Shown piece by piece: positions 25,798 to 33,534 of a DNA stretch of 64,000 nucleotides. The number at the start of each line of letters is the position of its first letter. Position 1 is the stretch's first letter. The stretch covers positions 5,981,001 through 6,045,000 of the forward strand of contig NZ_CP045295.1 of assembly GCF_009363095.1 (NCBI RefSeq), given 5' to 3'. Below the pieces are notes generated by a model. It saw only the letters and a program-made list of their open reading frames with translations. It made no database searches and was not told the DNA's origin. The translations under genes and the position numbers were made by a program. This DNA comes from Paenibacillus cellulositrophicus (GTDB taxonomy: Bacteria > Bacillota > Bacilli > Paenibacillales > Paenibacillaceae).

Positions 25798-25826
25798 TGT
25801 CGATCCGGGTTTCGTCCGTTCGTCGT
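25798..25826 (+). promoter_or_regulatory. ECF42-type promoter 1 (before alpha/beta hydrolase)
   Basis: TGTCGA (25798-25803), 17 bases, CGTCGT (25821-25826). The same hexamers and spacing occur at 26752-26780 and 28566-28594. The bases before the -10 read TCCGTT, close to TCCCGTT and TCCCATT in the others. It ends 34 bases before the ATG. Confidence 0.8.
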
Positions 25827-25860
25827 CTATATAGAAACCATGAAAAAGGAGATTATTCTC

Positions 25861-26688
25861 ATGCACACTGTCATTTCAAAAGACGGAACCAAGATCGCTT
25901 ACGACCGGACCGGGAGGGGGCCTGCGCTCATCCTGGTGGCGGGAGCGTTCAGCTACCGCAAATTTCCGGCACAGGTCCAGCTGGCCCAGCTGCTGTCCAG
26001 TCAGTTTACCGTATATAACTACGACCGCCGCGGGCGGGGAGACAGCGGGGATTCCCAGCCTTACGCCGTGGAACGCGAGATCGAGGATTTGGAAGCGGTC
26101 ATCGAAGCGGCCGGAGGCTCCGCGTATGTCTGGGGGCTGTCCTCGGGAGCCGTATTGGCCCTTGAGGCAGCCGCCGGAGGGGCGGCCATCACGAAGCTTG
26201 CCCTCCACGAACCTCCGTTTGTGGTCGATGCCTCGGACCGGAAGCCGCCACAGGACTTTTTGCCGCAGGTGACGGAGCTGATCCGCAGCGGGCGGCGCGC
26301 CGAAGCGATCAAGTATTTTATGACCAAAGGGATGGGAGCCCCCGGGTTCGTCGTCAGCATGATGCGAATGATGCCGAAGGTGTGGGCGAACCTGATGGCG
26401 GTGGCCCACACGCTGCCCTATGATGCCGCGCTGCTTGACGGTTACTGGGAAGGCAAACCGCTGCCTGTTGAACAGTGGAGCCGCGTGACGATGCCAACGC
26501 TTGTTCTGGAAGGGCCGGACAGTCCGGTTTCCCTTCGCCATGCCGCCGGTGCGCTGGCTCAAGGGCTGCCTAACGCCAACCTGCTGAGTAAGAAGGGGCT
26601 CGGCCATACGAAAAAGCTGGACGCTCCGAAAATTGCGGCGGAGCTGTCCGCATTTTTTGCAGACAAGGCGCAGGCATCCGGCATGTAA
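25861..26688 (+). CDS. Alpha/beta hydrolase, ECF42-regulon member
   Basis: 275 residues with a compact alpha/beta-hydrolase fold: the opening VISKDGTKIAYDRTGRGPALILVAGAF, YNYDRRGRGDSGDS, nucleophile in WGLSSGAVLALEAA (GLSSGA elbow) and a late His in KGLGHTKKLDAP. No signal peptide. Substrate unknown; the sequence resembles the haloperoxidase/esterase-like group often paired with stress sigma factors. Start 25861 has AAGGAGA 9 bases upstream; an in-frame start at 25789 lies upstream of the ECF promoter and is rejected. Its promoter matches those of the YCII genes that follow, so it should be under the ECF42 sigma factor encoded at 27286. Confidence 0.85.
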   Translation: MHTVISKDGTKIAYDRTGRGPALILVAGAFSYRKFPAQVQLAQLLSSQFTVYNYDRRGRGDSGDSQPYAVEREIEDLEAVIEAAGGSAYVWGLSSGAVLALEAAAGGAAITKLALHEPPFVVDASDRKPPQDFLPQVTELIRSGRRAEAIKYFMTKGMGAPGFVVSMMRMMPKVWANLMAVAHTLPYDAALLDGYWEGKPLPVEQWSRVTMPTLVLEGPDSPVSLRHAAGALAQGLPNANLLSKKGLGHTKKLDAPKIAAELSAFFADKAQASGM

Positions 26689-26751
26689 AGGCATGTTTGA
26701 ACGATCCAGACCAAAAGAAATAAAAAAAATTTAAAAAAAATGAAGCGCTGA

Positions 26752-26780
26752 TGTCAATTTCAGTCTCTCCCGTTCGTCGA
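26752..26780 (+). promoter_or_regulatory. ECF42-type promoter 2 (before YCII-ECF42 pair)
   Basis: TGTCAA (26752-26757), 17 bases, CGTCGA (26775-26780). It ends 74 bases before the YCII start, the same distance as promoter 3. Consistent with an autoregulated sigma gene. Confidence 0.75.
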
Positions 26781-26854
26781 AATGATAGAAGCTGAGTTAG
26801 GGAAGCTGTGAAGAGCACGGCGGCAGCTTCATCCAATCCTAGGAGGAATAAAAC

Positions 26855-27289
26855 ATGAGATTTATGATGATCGTCAAAGCTACAACGGATTCTGAGGCGG
26901 GAGTTCTGCCAAGTCCGGAGCTCCTCGAAGCCATGCACCGCTACAACGAGGAGCTGGCCAGAGCCGGCGTCCTGCTGGGAGGCGATGGCCTGCATCCGAG
27001 CTCCAGTGCAATCCGCATTTCTTATCCGGAGCCCGGTGGCAAACCGAAAGTGGTTGACGGGCCGTTCACCGAAGCCAAGGAGATGATCGCGGGATACACC
27101 CTGATCGAAGTCAAATCGAGAGAGGAAGCGATCGAGTGGGCGCTGCGGATGCCGGATCCCCACGGATTTGGCCAGGGACAAATTGAGCTGAGACAGGTGT
27201 TTGAGGTGGAGGACCTGACGGATAATCCGGAAGCGATCGCCAAGGAGAACGCGCTGAGACAGCAGCTGGAGGAGCAAAGAAAAGCGTGA
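26855..27289 (+). CDS. YCII-related (DGPF) protein 1
   Basis: 144 residues of the YciI-like family with the DGPF motif (VVDGPFTEAKEMIAGYTLIEVKSREEAIEWA). The fold is a ferredoxin-like dimer with a pocket formed around His and Asp. The biochemical role is not known. DGPF proteins are the standard neighbours of ECF42 sigma factors across bacteria, and here the stop overlaps the GTG start of that sigma gene (GTGA), so the two are translated together. AGGAGG stands 7 bases before the ATG. Paralog of the gene at 28669. Confidence 0.9.
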   Translation: MRFMMIVKATTDSEAGVLPSPELLEAMHRYNEELARAGVLLGGDGLHPSSSAIRISYPEPGGKPKVVDGPFTEAKEMIAGYTLIEVKSREEAIEWALRMPDPHGFGQGQIELRQVFEVEDLTDNPEAIAKENALRQQLEEQRKA

Positions 27290-28548
27290 CTTCATCCCAA
27301 ACGCACCGGACCATTGACGCCATCTGGCGGATTGAATCCCCTAAGCTGATCGCCGGCCTGACGCGAATGGTCCGGGATGTGGGCCTGGCCGAGGATTTGG
27401 CCCAGGACGCGCTGGTGATCGCCCTTCAGCGGTGGCCGGAAAGCGGCATTCCTGACAATCCCGGCGCCTGGCTGATGACGGCGGCCAAACGGCGGGCCAT
27501 CGATCTGCTCCGCAGAAACAAGCTTCGGGATGAGAAATACGCGGAAATGGCGCAGACGACGGAATTGTATACCGAAGATGACCTGGAGCGGAATATGGAC
27601 GGGGAGATTGGCGACGATCTCCTCCGTCTGATCTTTATGACCTGCCATCCGGTGCTGTCGCAGGATGCCAGGGTTGCGCTGACGCTTCGCCTGTTATGCG
27701 GCCTGACCACGGATGAAATCGCCCGTTCCTTTTTAACGGCAGAATCGACCATCGCACAGCGGATCGTCCGCGCCAAACGAACCTTAAGCAGCCGGAAGGT
27801 TCCTTTTGAGGTTCCGGAAGGAGAGGAGCTGCAGGAGCGCTTGAGCGCTGTGCTTGAGGTCATCTACCTGATGTTTAATGAAGGATACTCGGCGACGACC
27901 GGAGACCATTGGCTTCGCCCGCTGCTCTGCCAGGAAGCGCTGCGGCTAGGACGCGTTCTGGCCGAGATTGCCCCGGAGGAGCCGGAGGTTCACGGATTGG
28001 TGGCTTTGATGGAAATCCAGTCCTCCCGTTTCAAGACCCGGGTCAGCGCTTCCGGCGAGCCGGTGCTGCTGATGGACCAGAATCGGACGCAGTGGGACAG
28101 GCTGCTCATCCGCCGCGGGCTGGCGGCGCTGGAGCGGTGCCGGAAGCTGGGCCGCCCGCTCGGTCCTTACGCGCTTCAGGCGGCGATATCCGCCTGTCAT
28201 GCACAGGCGCCCGCTGCAGCGGACACGGATTGGGCCCGCATCGCTGCCCTCTACGAGGCGCTGTCCAGGGTGGCGCCCTCCCCGATCGTCGAGCTGAACC
28301 GGGCAGTGGCCATTTCGATGGCCTTCGGTCCGGCATTCGGACTGCAGCTCGTCGATGAACTGATGCACGAGCCTGCCCTGACAGAGTATCACCTGCTGCC
28401 GAGCGTCCGCGGCGACCTTTTGGCCAAGCTCGGAAGGATGGACGAAGCCCGCTCCGAATTCGAACGGGCGGCCGCCATGACCCGCAACAGCCGTGAGCAG
28501 CAGCTGCTCTTGAAGCGGGCCGCGGAGTGCGGCGGTTCACCAAATTAA
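27286..28548 (+). CDS. ECF42-group RNA polymerase sigma factor with long C-terminal extension
   Basis: 420 residues, far longer than the usual ~170. Region 2 (LTRMVRDVGLAEDLAQDALVIALQRWPESGIPDNPGAWLMTAAKRRAIDLLRR) and region 4 (ARVALTLRLLCGLTTDEIARSFLTAESTIAQRIVRAKRTL) are followed by a ~200-residue DUF6596/TPR-like extension (YLMFNEGYSATTGD, LCQEALRLGRVLAEIAPEEPEVHGLVALMEIQSSR, ELNRAVAISMAFGP). That is the ECF42 layout; no anti-sigma gene is present, and the extension is believed to control activity. GTG start overlaps the YCII stop. Three matching promoters nearby define its probable regulon. Confidence 0.92.
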   Translation: MTSSQTHRTIDAIWRIESPKLIAGLTRMVRDVGLAEDLAQDALVIALQRWPESGIPDNPGAWLMTAAKRRAIDLLRRNKLRDEKYAEMAQTTELYTEDDLERNMDGEIGDDLLRLIFMTCHPVLSQDARVALTLRLLCGLTTDEIARSFLTAESTIAQRIVRAKRTLSSRKVPFEVPEGEELQERLSAVLEVIYLMFNEGYSATTGDHWLRPLLCQEALRLGRVLAEIAPEEPEVHGLVALMEIQSSRFKTRVSASGEPVLLMDQNRTQWDRLLIRRGLAALERCRKLGRPLGPYALQAAISACHAQAPAAADTDWARIAALYEALSRVAPSPIVELNRAVAISMAFGPAFGLQLVDELMHEPALTEYHLLPSVRGDLLAKLGRMDEARSEFERAAAMTRNSREQQLLLKRAAECGGSPN

Positions 28549-28565
28549 TTATTTTTGCTGCTGCA

Positions 28566-28594
28566 TGTCGATGAAGGACGTTCCCATTCGTCGT
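28566..28594 (+). promoter_or_regulatory. ECF42-type promoter 3 (before second YCII gene)
   Basis: TGTCGA (28566-28571), 17 bases, CGTCGT (28589-28594), 74 bases before the start of the second YCII gene. The published ECF42 -35 motif, as I recall it, is TGTCGA. Confidence 0.8.
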
Positions 28595-28668
28595 TATAGC
28601 AGGTGGAAGAATAAGAAGGGCAGGAAATCGTGGCCTTCGTTCTTCCTCCAACAAGGAGGGAAACGTTC

Positions 28669-29115
28669 ATGAGATTTATGTTGATCGTCAGGGCAAACGG
28701 GTTGTCCGAAGCGGGTATTTTACACACGCACCGGTTCGAAGAAGGGATGGCCGAATATCGCAAGGCGCTGGCGCAGGCAGGCAAGCTCCTCGCTGCCGAG
28801 GAGCTCCAGCCCAGTTCAAGCGGGGTCCGAATCCGGCTTACCGGCCGGGACGCTAGTCCGGAGGTCTGCCCCGGTCCATTCCCGCTGGATCATCGGCTCA
28901 TCGCGGGATACGTAGTCATCGAGGCGGAAACGGCGGACGAGGCGGTGGAATGGGCGTTGAAGATGCCGGTACCCGCAGGCTGTGAGGGCAGCGAAGTAGA
29001 TGTCCGCGAGCTAAGGGAATGGGCTCAGGAAGACCGGAATCCTAGGGTGTTGGCCCTGGAAGCCGACCTGCAGGAGCAGGTCCGTATGCTGAATCAGATG
29101 CAGAAATTTTTATAA
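28669..29115 (+). CDS. YCII-related protein 2 (PGPF variant)
   Basis: 148 residues, paralogous to the gene at 26855: both begin MRFM-IV-A and share AELARAG/ALAQAGKLL, PSSS-(A/G)-(I/V)RI, (L)IAGY and EEAIEWALRMP/DEAVEWALKMP. The signature differs: PGPFPLDHRLIAGY in place of DGPFTEAKEMIAGY, so the Asp of the DGPF motif is lost. That may change or abolish whatever chemistry the Asp supports. ATG at 28669 follows AAGGAGGG; the longer frame from 28630 lacks support. It has its own ECF42-type promoter and may carry the next gene along. Confidence 0.87.
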   Translation: MRFMLIVRANGLSEAGILHTHRFEEGMAEYRKALAQAGKLLAAEELQPSSSGVRIRLTGRDASPEVCPGPFPLDHRLIAGYVVIEAETADEAVEWALKMPVPAGCEGSEVDVRELREWAQEDRNPRVLALEADLQEQVRMLNQMQKFL

Positions 29116-29152
29116 GCAACCCATTCATCGTTGACAAAGGAGCGAATTATAA

Positions 29153-29494
29153 ATGAGTCAGGAAGTCATCGATTATATCGAGGCGTTGAAAGAACCGTGG
29201 CAAAACGAGCTGTCCACCCGTCTGCGTGAAGTGGTCCATCAGGCCTTGCCGGACGTGAGCGAGCGCATCCAGTACAAGAAACCCCATTTTTTGAAAAACG
29301 GAAAATACGCTGCCGTCATCTCCGCCTCGAAGGATGCGGTCAGCTTTACGATCTTTAATGCGGACGGGCTGGACCTTCCGGAAGGCATGTTTGAGGGACC
29401 GGAGGAAAGAAAAACAATGAAGCTGCGCAAAGGGGACTCGTTTGATGCCGGCCAACTGTCGGCTTGGCTCAGCCAGGCAGCCGAAACGCTGTAA
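29153..29494 (+). CDS. DUF1801 domain protein
   Basis: 113 residues of the DUF1801 (YdhG-like) fold: VIDYIEALKEPWQNELSTRLREVVHQALPDVSERIQYKKPHFLKNGKYAAVISASKDAVSFTIFNADGLDLPEG, ending in the usual KLRKGDSFDAGQLSAWL helix. Function unknown; members resemble iron-chaperone frataxin-like proteins in shape. AAAGGAG precedes the ATG. It lies 37 bases after the second YCII gene with no terminator between, so it is probably transcribed from the same ECF42-type promoter. Confidence 0.85.
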   Translation: MSQEVIDYIEALKEPWQNELSTRLREVVHQALPDVSERIQYKKPHFLKNGKYAAVISASKDAVSFTIFNADGLDLPEGMFEGPEERKTMKLRKGDSFDAGQLSAWLSQAAETL

Positions 29495-29530
29495 ATGTTA
29501 TCCTTAGACCCGACGCGATATGGAAACCCA

Positions 29531-29560
29531 AACCCTTGAATGCCAAGGGTTTTTTTGTTT
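29531..29560 (+). terminator. Strong terminator closing the ECF42 module
   Basis: AACCCTTG-AATGC-CAAGGGTT followed by a run of T to about 29565. Its presence rules out a start for the next gene at 29520. Confidence 0.92.
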
Positions 29561-29660
29561 TTTTTCGCAGAACCGGGAATCATTCGGGCAGGATGGGACA
29601 CCCTATAACAGGTCCAGGATTGACCGCCATATTATGCTTCTTGGAGTGGTTAAAGAGCTG

Positions 29661-31289
29661 ATGAACCGATTCAAGTCTCGTTATGCCCGTTATATTGCCG
29701 CCGCCCTGTCGACTGCATTGATTGCAGGCGCGGTCCTGCTCTACCGGAACCTTCCGGCCAAGCTGCAGCCCGAAACCAAGCCGCATTCGGTGACACAAAA
29801 AGTGGTTAAGCCCCAGCGGGAAAAAACGATTCCCGAAAAACTCGAGGAGCTCGACCGGACTTATCCGTTTGGGGAGCCTCACGAGGGCAGTGCCAGATCC
29901 TATTGGGGGGCCGGAAAGGGCAAAAATCTCATTGTCGTTCAGCTGGAATCCTTTCAAAATTTTGTGATGAATGCATCGGTTCATGGGCAGCAGGTAGCAC
30001 CGGTTATGAAAAAGCTGTCCAAAGAAAGCTTGTATTTTCCATACATATTCCAGCAAATCGGAGTAGGCAATACGTCAGACGCCGAGTTTGCCGCCAGCAC
30101 GTCGATCTACCCCATCGGGTTTTCAGCCATGTCTACTACGTATGCCGACCGAAAGCTGCCGAGCCTCGCCAAGCTGATGGGCAGGAATCATTACGTTACG
30201 GCGACGTTCCATGTCAATGACGTGACCTTCTGGAACCGGGACCAAATGTATCCGGCGCTGGGGTTTCACGCGTATTATGACAAGCCCTATTTCAGCAAGG
30301 TCAAATTCAGCCGGTTCGGGGCGTCGGATGAGGAATTGTTCCGGGTCGGTATCCGTAAAATGAAAACGATGCGAAAGCTGGACAAGCGGTTCTACGCCCA
30401 ATTTGTCACCGTGACGAGCCATTCTCCCTATAAAATCAAAGAAGCCGACAAGCGTCTTCATCTTCCCGACGACTTCGCCGATCGGTCCCTCGGGGACTAC
30501 TTGACGGCCATCAACTATACCGATTATGCCTTGGGGACCTTTATCGACAAGCTGAAAAGATCGGGGCTCTGGGATACCAGCGTAGTCGTGATCTATGGAG
30601 ACCATTTCGGCCTTCATAAAAGGTATCATCACCCCGCCACCGTCAGCAAAGCGCTCGGCATTCCGTACCATAAGCATATCAGCACGTACAACGTGCCGCT
30701 GATCATCCACCTGCCCGGCCAGCACGAAGGCAAGAGGATCGAGCGGACCGGAGGGCAGATCGATATTTTGCCCACAGTGGCCAATGTGATGGGCATTGAT
30801 TTGAAACAGGAGAAATTTACCGCATTCGGCCACGATTTGGCCAACGTCGATCATAATATTATCGGATCGCGGTATTACATGCCGGCCGGCTCCTTTTTTA
30901 ATGACGACATCGTGTTTATCGCTGGAAAAAACGGATTTGAGGACGGAAAAGCATACGATCTCCGAACGCTGCTGCCGGTGCAGAACGTCGAGCGGTACCG
31001 ACCAGACTTTGAATTTATTCAAAAGCGGATGGGGCTGTCGGACCGGTACGTGAAGCGTCTGCCCGTCAGGCCCGGCGTCAAGCTGGAATCCCAGTCGAAA
31101 CAGGAGCCCGTGGGGGCCAAAGCGCCGCCTAAAGCGGAAACCGGGCCGGGAGCAAAGCCGGTTGAAAAGCAGGCGGGCAATGATGGGCCAGCCGGCCCCC
31201 GTGCCAAGCCAAGTCCAAACGGAAAAGCGGGGAAGGACGGAAGCAAAGAGCGCATCAAGCAACCTGCAGCGGATCATCCGGCAAGGTGA
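29661..31289 (+). CDS. LTA-synthase-like phosphoglycerol transferase with one transmembrane helix
   Basis: 542 residues. The catalytic domain belongs to the sulfatase/LtaS family: metal ligand E96 (VQLESFQNF), nucleophile T138 (GVGNTSDAEFAAST), and D314-H315 (VIYGDHFG). LtaS enzymes move glycerol phosphate from phosphatidylglycerol to lipoteichoic acid. Classic LtaS has five N-terminal membrane helices; this protein has a single one at about 10-28. The last ~65 residues are a Lys/Pro/Gly-rich tail, perhaps cell-wall spanning. ATG at 29661 is chosen since upstream codons run through a terminator; an ATG at 29634 is possible. It may be a primase or a modified transferase. Confidence 0.82.
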   Translation: MNRFKSRYARYIAAALSTALIAGAVLLYRNLPAKLQPETKPHSVTQKVVKPQREKTIPEKLEELDRTYPFGEPHEGSARSYWGAGKGKNLIVVQLESFQNFVMNASVHGQQVAPVMKKLSKESLYFPYIFQQIGVGNTSDAEFAASTSIYPIGFSAMSTTYADRKLPSLAKLMGRNHYVTATFHVNDVTFWNRDQMYPALGFHAYYDKPYFSKVKFSRFGASDEELFRVGIRKMKTMRKLDKRFYAQFVTVTSHSPYKIKEADKRLHLPDDFADRSLGDYLTAINYTDYALGTFIDKLKRSGLWDTSVVVIYGDHFGLHKRYHHPATVSKALGIPYHKHISTYNVPLIIHLPGQHEGKRIERTGGQIDILPTVANVMGIDLKQEKFTAFGHDLANVDHNIIGSRYYMPAGSFFNDDIVFIAGKNGFEDGKAYDLRTLLPVQNVERYRPDFEFIQKRMGLSDRYVKRLPVRPGVKLESQSKQEPVGAKAPPKAETGPGAKPVEKQAGNDGPAGPRAKPSPNGKAGKDGSKERIKQPAADHPAR

Positions 31290-31322
31290 GCGGAACATAC
31301 AACGGCATGGATTCGTCATACC

Positions 31323-31367
31323 AAAAACAGCGGCCCCAACCGGATGCACCGGGGACCGCTGTTTTGC
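31323..31367. terminator. Bidirectional terminator between LtaS-like and DUF2231 genes
   Basis: AAAACAGCGG and CCGCTGTTTT with an inner CCCC/GGGG stem; suits both convergent genes. Confidence 0.85.
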
Positions 31368-31402
31368 CGTTAAGGGGAGTGCAGCCTGGCGGAAATAGGA
31401 AC

Positions 31403-31957
31403 TTACTCCGCCGAATCCGATTCGGAAGCGCCGGCGCTTCCGTCTGCCGGCGGCTGGCCGCCTTGGTCGCCGGGCACACCCTGCCCGCCCGGCATCCCGG
31501 CTGAGGCTCCTTGGCCCTGACCGCCGCCCATCTGTCCCTGAGGGAACTGCCCGGGCTCGAACGGACGGTGCACCATCTCACCTCCGAGGTGAGCGGTATA
31601 CATCACCAGGACGACGGCTGCGAGGGTCACCACGAGGTATAGCGGGTTTCTGCCGATGTCCCGCTTCTTCCAGAGCCCAATCGCTCCGCGGACGATGCAC
31701 AGCGCGATCGCCAAATACATCGTATAGACGCCGTACATTGCATGAGTTTCTACGTTCGGATTACGCATCATTTTCGGTCCGGTCAGTACCGCAGCGACCG
31801 TGCTGACCGTGCCGATGATGAGGCAGATGAGGGCTGCGGAATGCCACTCCCGTTTTTTCCAGATCAGTGCAGCCAGATCAAACAGCAAGCTGAACAGCAG
31901 GAGCACGATTGGAAAATGCGTAATGATAAAATGCTTGTTATCCCATAAATAATTCAT
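31403..31957 (-). CDS. DUF2231-like membrane protein with Gly/Gln-rich tail
   Basis: 184 residues with four transmembrane helices. HFIITHFPIVLLLFSLLFDLAAL and AAVVLVMYTAHLGGEMVHR match the DUF2231 pattern, in which paired His residues in the membrane suggest heme or metal binding. The last ~55 residues are low complexity (GQMGGGQGQGASAGMPGGQG..) and probably disordered. Start 31957 has AGGAGG 7 bases upstream; an ATG at 31963 is too close to it. A BlaI-type palindrome lies 26-44 bases upstream, linking it to the M56/BlaI operon next door. Confidence 0.72.
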   Translation of the reverse strand: MNYLWDNKHFIITHFPIVLLLFSLLFDLAALIWKKREWHSAALICLIIGTVSTVAAVLTGPKMMRNPNVETHAMYGVYTMYLAIALCIVRGAIGLWKKRDIGRNPLYLVVTLAAVVLVMYTAHLGGEMVHRPFEPGQFPQGQMGGGQGQGASAGMPGGQGVPGDQGGQPPADGSAGASESDSAE

Positions 31958-31982
31958 CACCATTCCTCCTCAAGTTCAAATA

Positions 31983-32001
31983 ACACTACATATCGTAGTT
32001 T
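31983..32001. promoter_or_regulatory. BlaI-type operator before the DUF2231 gene
   Basis: ACACTAC-ATATC-GTAGTTT; the core ACTAC-N5-GTAGT spans 31985-31999. It parallels the site ahead of blaI (33334-33352) in its first seven bases and overall symmetry. Confidence 0.6.
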
Positions 32002-32011
32002 TAAATTTCCG

Positions 32012-32049
32012 AAAAAACGCCGCTGCCTGATATGAAACGGCAAGGCGTT
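32012..32049 (-). terminator. Terminator of the blaI-M56 operon
   Basis: AACGCC and AGGCGTT with inner GCTGCC/GGCA pairing. On the minus strand it is followed by TTTTTTC. Confidence 0.75.
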
Positions 32050-32060
32050 GTTTTACCGTA

Positions 32061-32897
32061 TTATCCAATGCCAAATACGACGAATACGAATGCGATCAGC
32101 GAGACGATGCAGGGGATGAGCGGCGGACGCAGCGGCGGCTTAAAGTGCGGATCCACCAGCAGCTTCAAGCGCAGATTGATCGCATTGTCGGCAAACGACG
32201 CGCTGCTCGGTACCAGCGTGGCGGATGTCCCCCGCTTCAGCATCACGAGCAGGGCACTGCCGAGATCGGCGACGCTCCCGGTGGCGCGAACGGCCTGCCG
32301 GTCGGCCATCAGCTCGATCAGCATTTTGTATTTGCCGATCAGCCAGCGGTAGATCGGTATGTACCAGAACGTGGTGCCGACCAGCGTCAGCAGAAAAATT
32401 TTAAGCGGATGCCTCTCGCTCAAATGGTACTTCTCGTGAGCCATGACGGCCGCGAGTTCGCTCTCGCTCAGCTCGCATATGAGGCCTGTCGACAGGACGA
32501 TGCGGGGCCGCAGCAGTCCCACCGTCATGGCTACCTGATCCGGATGATCGATCACAGTTAAAGCTTGGGGACCAAGACCGTGCTCTTCGCCGATCGCCTG
32601 CGATAAGTCGGGATCCAGGCAGCGGTGCAGAAGCTTCCTCCAGCGGAACGAAGCGATGCCTTCCCGGAGCCAGACGGCAAGCGACAGCAGGAGCGAGGTA
32701 AGCAGCAAAAACAGCATGACATTGATCCGGAGCGGGAACCCGATGAATCGCAAAAATTCAATGCAGACATTAAAGAGGTTGGCCGGCATACGGACATGGA
32801 AAATAAACTGAACCACAAACAGCGTCATCTGCACGTAGACCAAGCCGGCCGTCAGCATGACAAAGGCGAGCATCCCTTTCGATCGCTTTTCCCACAT
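32061..32897 (-). CDS. M56 family metallopeptidase (BlaR1-like, short)
   Basis: 278 residues with about four transmembrane helices and the zinc motif H154-E155-K-Y-H158 (VMAHEKYHLSERHP). M56 enzymes such as BlaR1 and MecR1 cleave or trigger cleavage of a BlaI-type repressor when an external sensor binds its signal. Here the C-terminal penicillin-binding sensor domain is absent, so the trigger is not a beta-lactam caught by that domain. It lies 3 bases after blaI on the same strand. The pair is thus a repressor/protease switch of unknown signal. Confidence 0.87.
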   Translation of the reverse strand: MWEKRSKGMLAFVMLTAGLVYVQMTLFVVQFIFHVRMPANLFNVCIEFLRFIGFPLRINVMLFLLLTSLLLSLAVWLREGIASFRWRKLLHRCLDPDLSQAIGEEHGLGPQALTVIDHPDQVAMTVGLLRPRIVLSTGLICELSESELAAVMAHEKYHLSERHPLKIFLLTLVGTTFWYIPIYRWLIGKYKMLIELMADRQAVRATGSVADLGSALLVMLKRGTSATLVPSSASFADNAINLRLKLLVDPHFKPPLRPPLIPCIVSLIAFVFVVFGIG

Positions 32898-32900
32898 GGC

Positions 32901-33317
32901 TTACCGATCCTTTTTCCATTGTTTGATTTGCTTCTCCAGCTGGTCGAGCAGGTCGGGGTCCACCTGTTCCATCGCATCGATCATATGGGCGACGGCCCGG
33001 GAACCGAACTCCTTAACCAGATCGTAGGACAGCTCTTTCGATTGTTCCTCCAGAAACTGCTCCTTCGTCAGAACGGGGCTGTACACGTAAGATTTCCCCT
33101 GAAGCTTCTTCTGCAGAATCCCCTTGTCAACAAGCCGGTTCATAACCGTCATGATCGTGTTGAAGCTCATGGGTTTGTCTTCGCTGATCTTGGCGTTCAC
33201 TTCCTTGATGGTCACCGCCTCCAGGCGGCTCCAGATCACGTCCATGACCTTGGCTTCAAGCGGGCCGAAGAATCGCTCCAATCCCCGTCCTTGATAATTG
33301 AACTTGTTCATCTTCAT
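32901..33317 (-). CDS. BlaI/MecI/CopY family transcriptional repressor
   Basis: 138 residues: N-terminal winged helix (LGPLEAKVMDVIW..VTIKEVNAKISEDKPMSFNTIMTVMNRLVDKGILQKKLQGKSYVYSPV) and a C-terminal dimerisation helix region (LVKEFGSRAVAHMIDAMEQVDPDLLDQLEKQIKQWKK). Such repressors bind palindromes as dimers and leave the DNA after proteolysis by an M56 partner, encoded next. Start 33317 has GGGAG about 8 bases upstream; an ORF start at 33326 adds three residues. The palindrome at 33334-33352 lies directly upstream, so autoregulation is likely. The same symmetry recurs before the DUF2231 gene. Confidence 0.9.
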   Translation of the reverse strand: MKMNKFNYQGRGLERFFGPLEAKVMDVIWSRLEAVTIKEVNAKISEDKPMSFNTIMTVMNRLVDKGILQKKLQGKSYVYSPVLTKEQFLEEQSKELSYDLVKEFGSRAVAHMIDAMEQVDPDLLDQLEKQIKQWKKDR

Positions 33318-33333
33318 ACAGCGCACTCCCTTT

Positions 33334-33352
33334 ACACTACAAATTATAGTGT
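33334..33352. promoter_or_regulatory. BlaI-type operator before blaI-M56
   Basis: ACACTA-CAAATTA-TAGTGT is a perfect 6-bp inverted repeat 17 bases upstream of the blaI start. Confidence 0.65.
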
Positions 33353-33534
33353 TATGTCGGCATGCCCGTCAACCAGGACCGGAGCACTGGCTCTCCAGGC
33401 CATCAACGCCTGCATAACCTGTGCAGTTAAAGGATATGATTTCAAGAAAAGTTCTTCTAGCAAACGGACGATGCTGTGATACAATAGGTAAGTCGTTTTT
33501 TTTGGCATACCGTAGGGAGGGAGTCACACCATTC

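Noticed and set aside
26752..26780. An ECF42-type promoter for the other sigma factor (7656-8135)
   Set aside because: No TGTCRA-N17-CGTCG was found upstream of the ECF/DUF4179 pair; CGTCTA near 7547 lacks a matching -35.
29520..29660. Upstream extension of the LtaS-like gene
   Set aside because: The extension runs through a strong terminator (29531-29560) and encodes a non-conserved leader.
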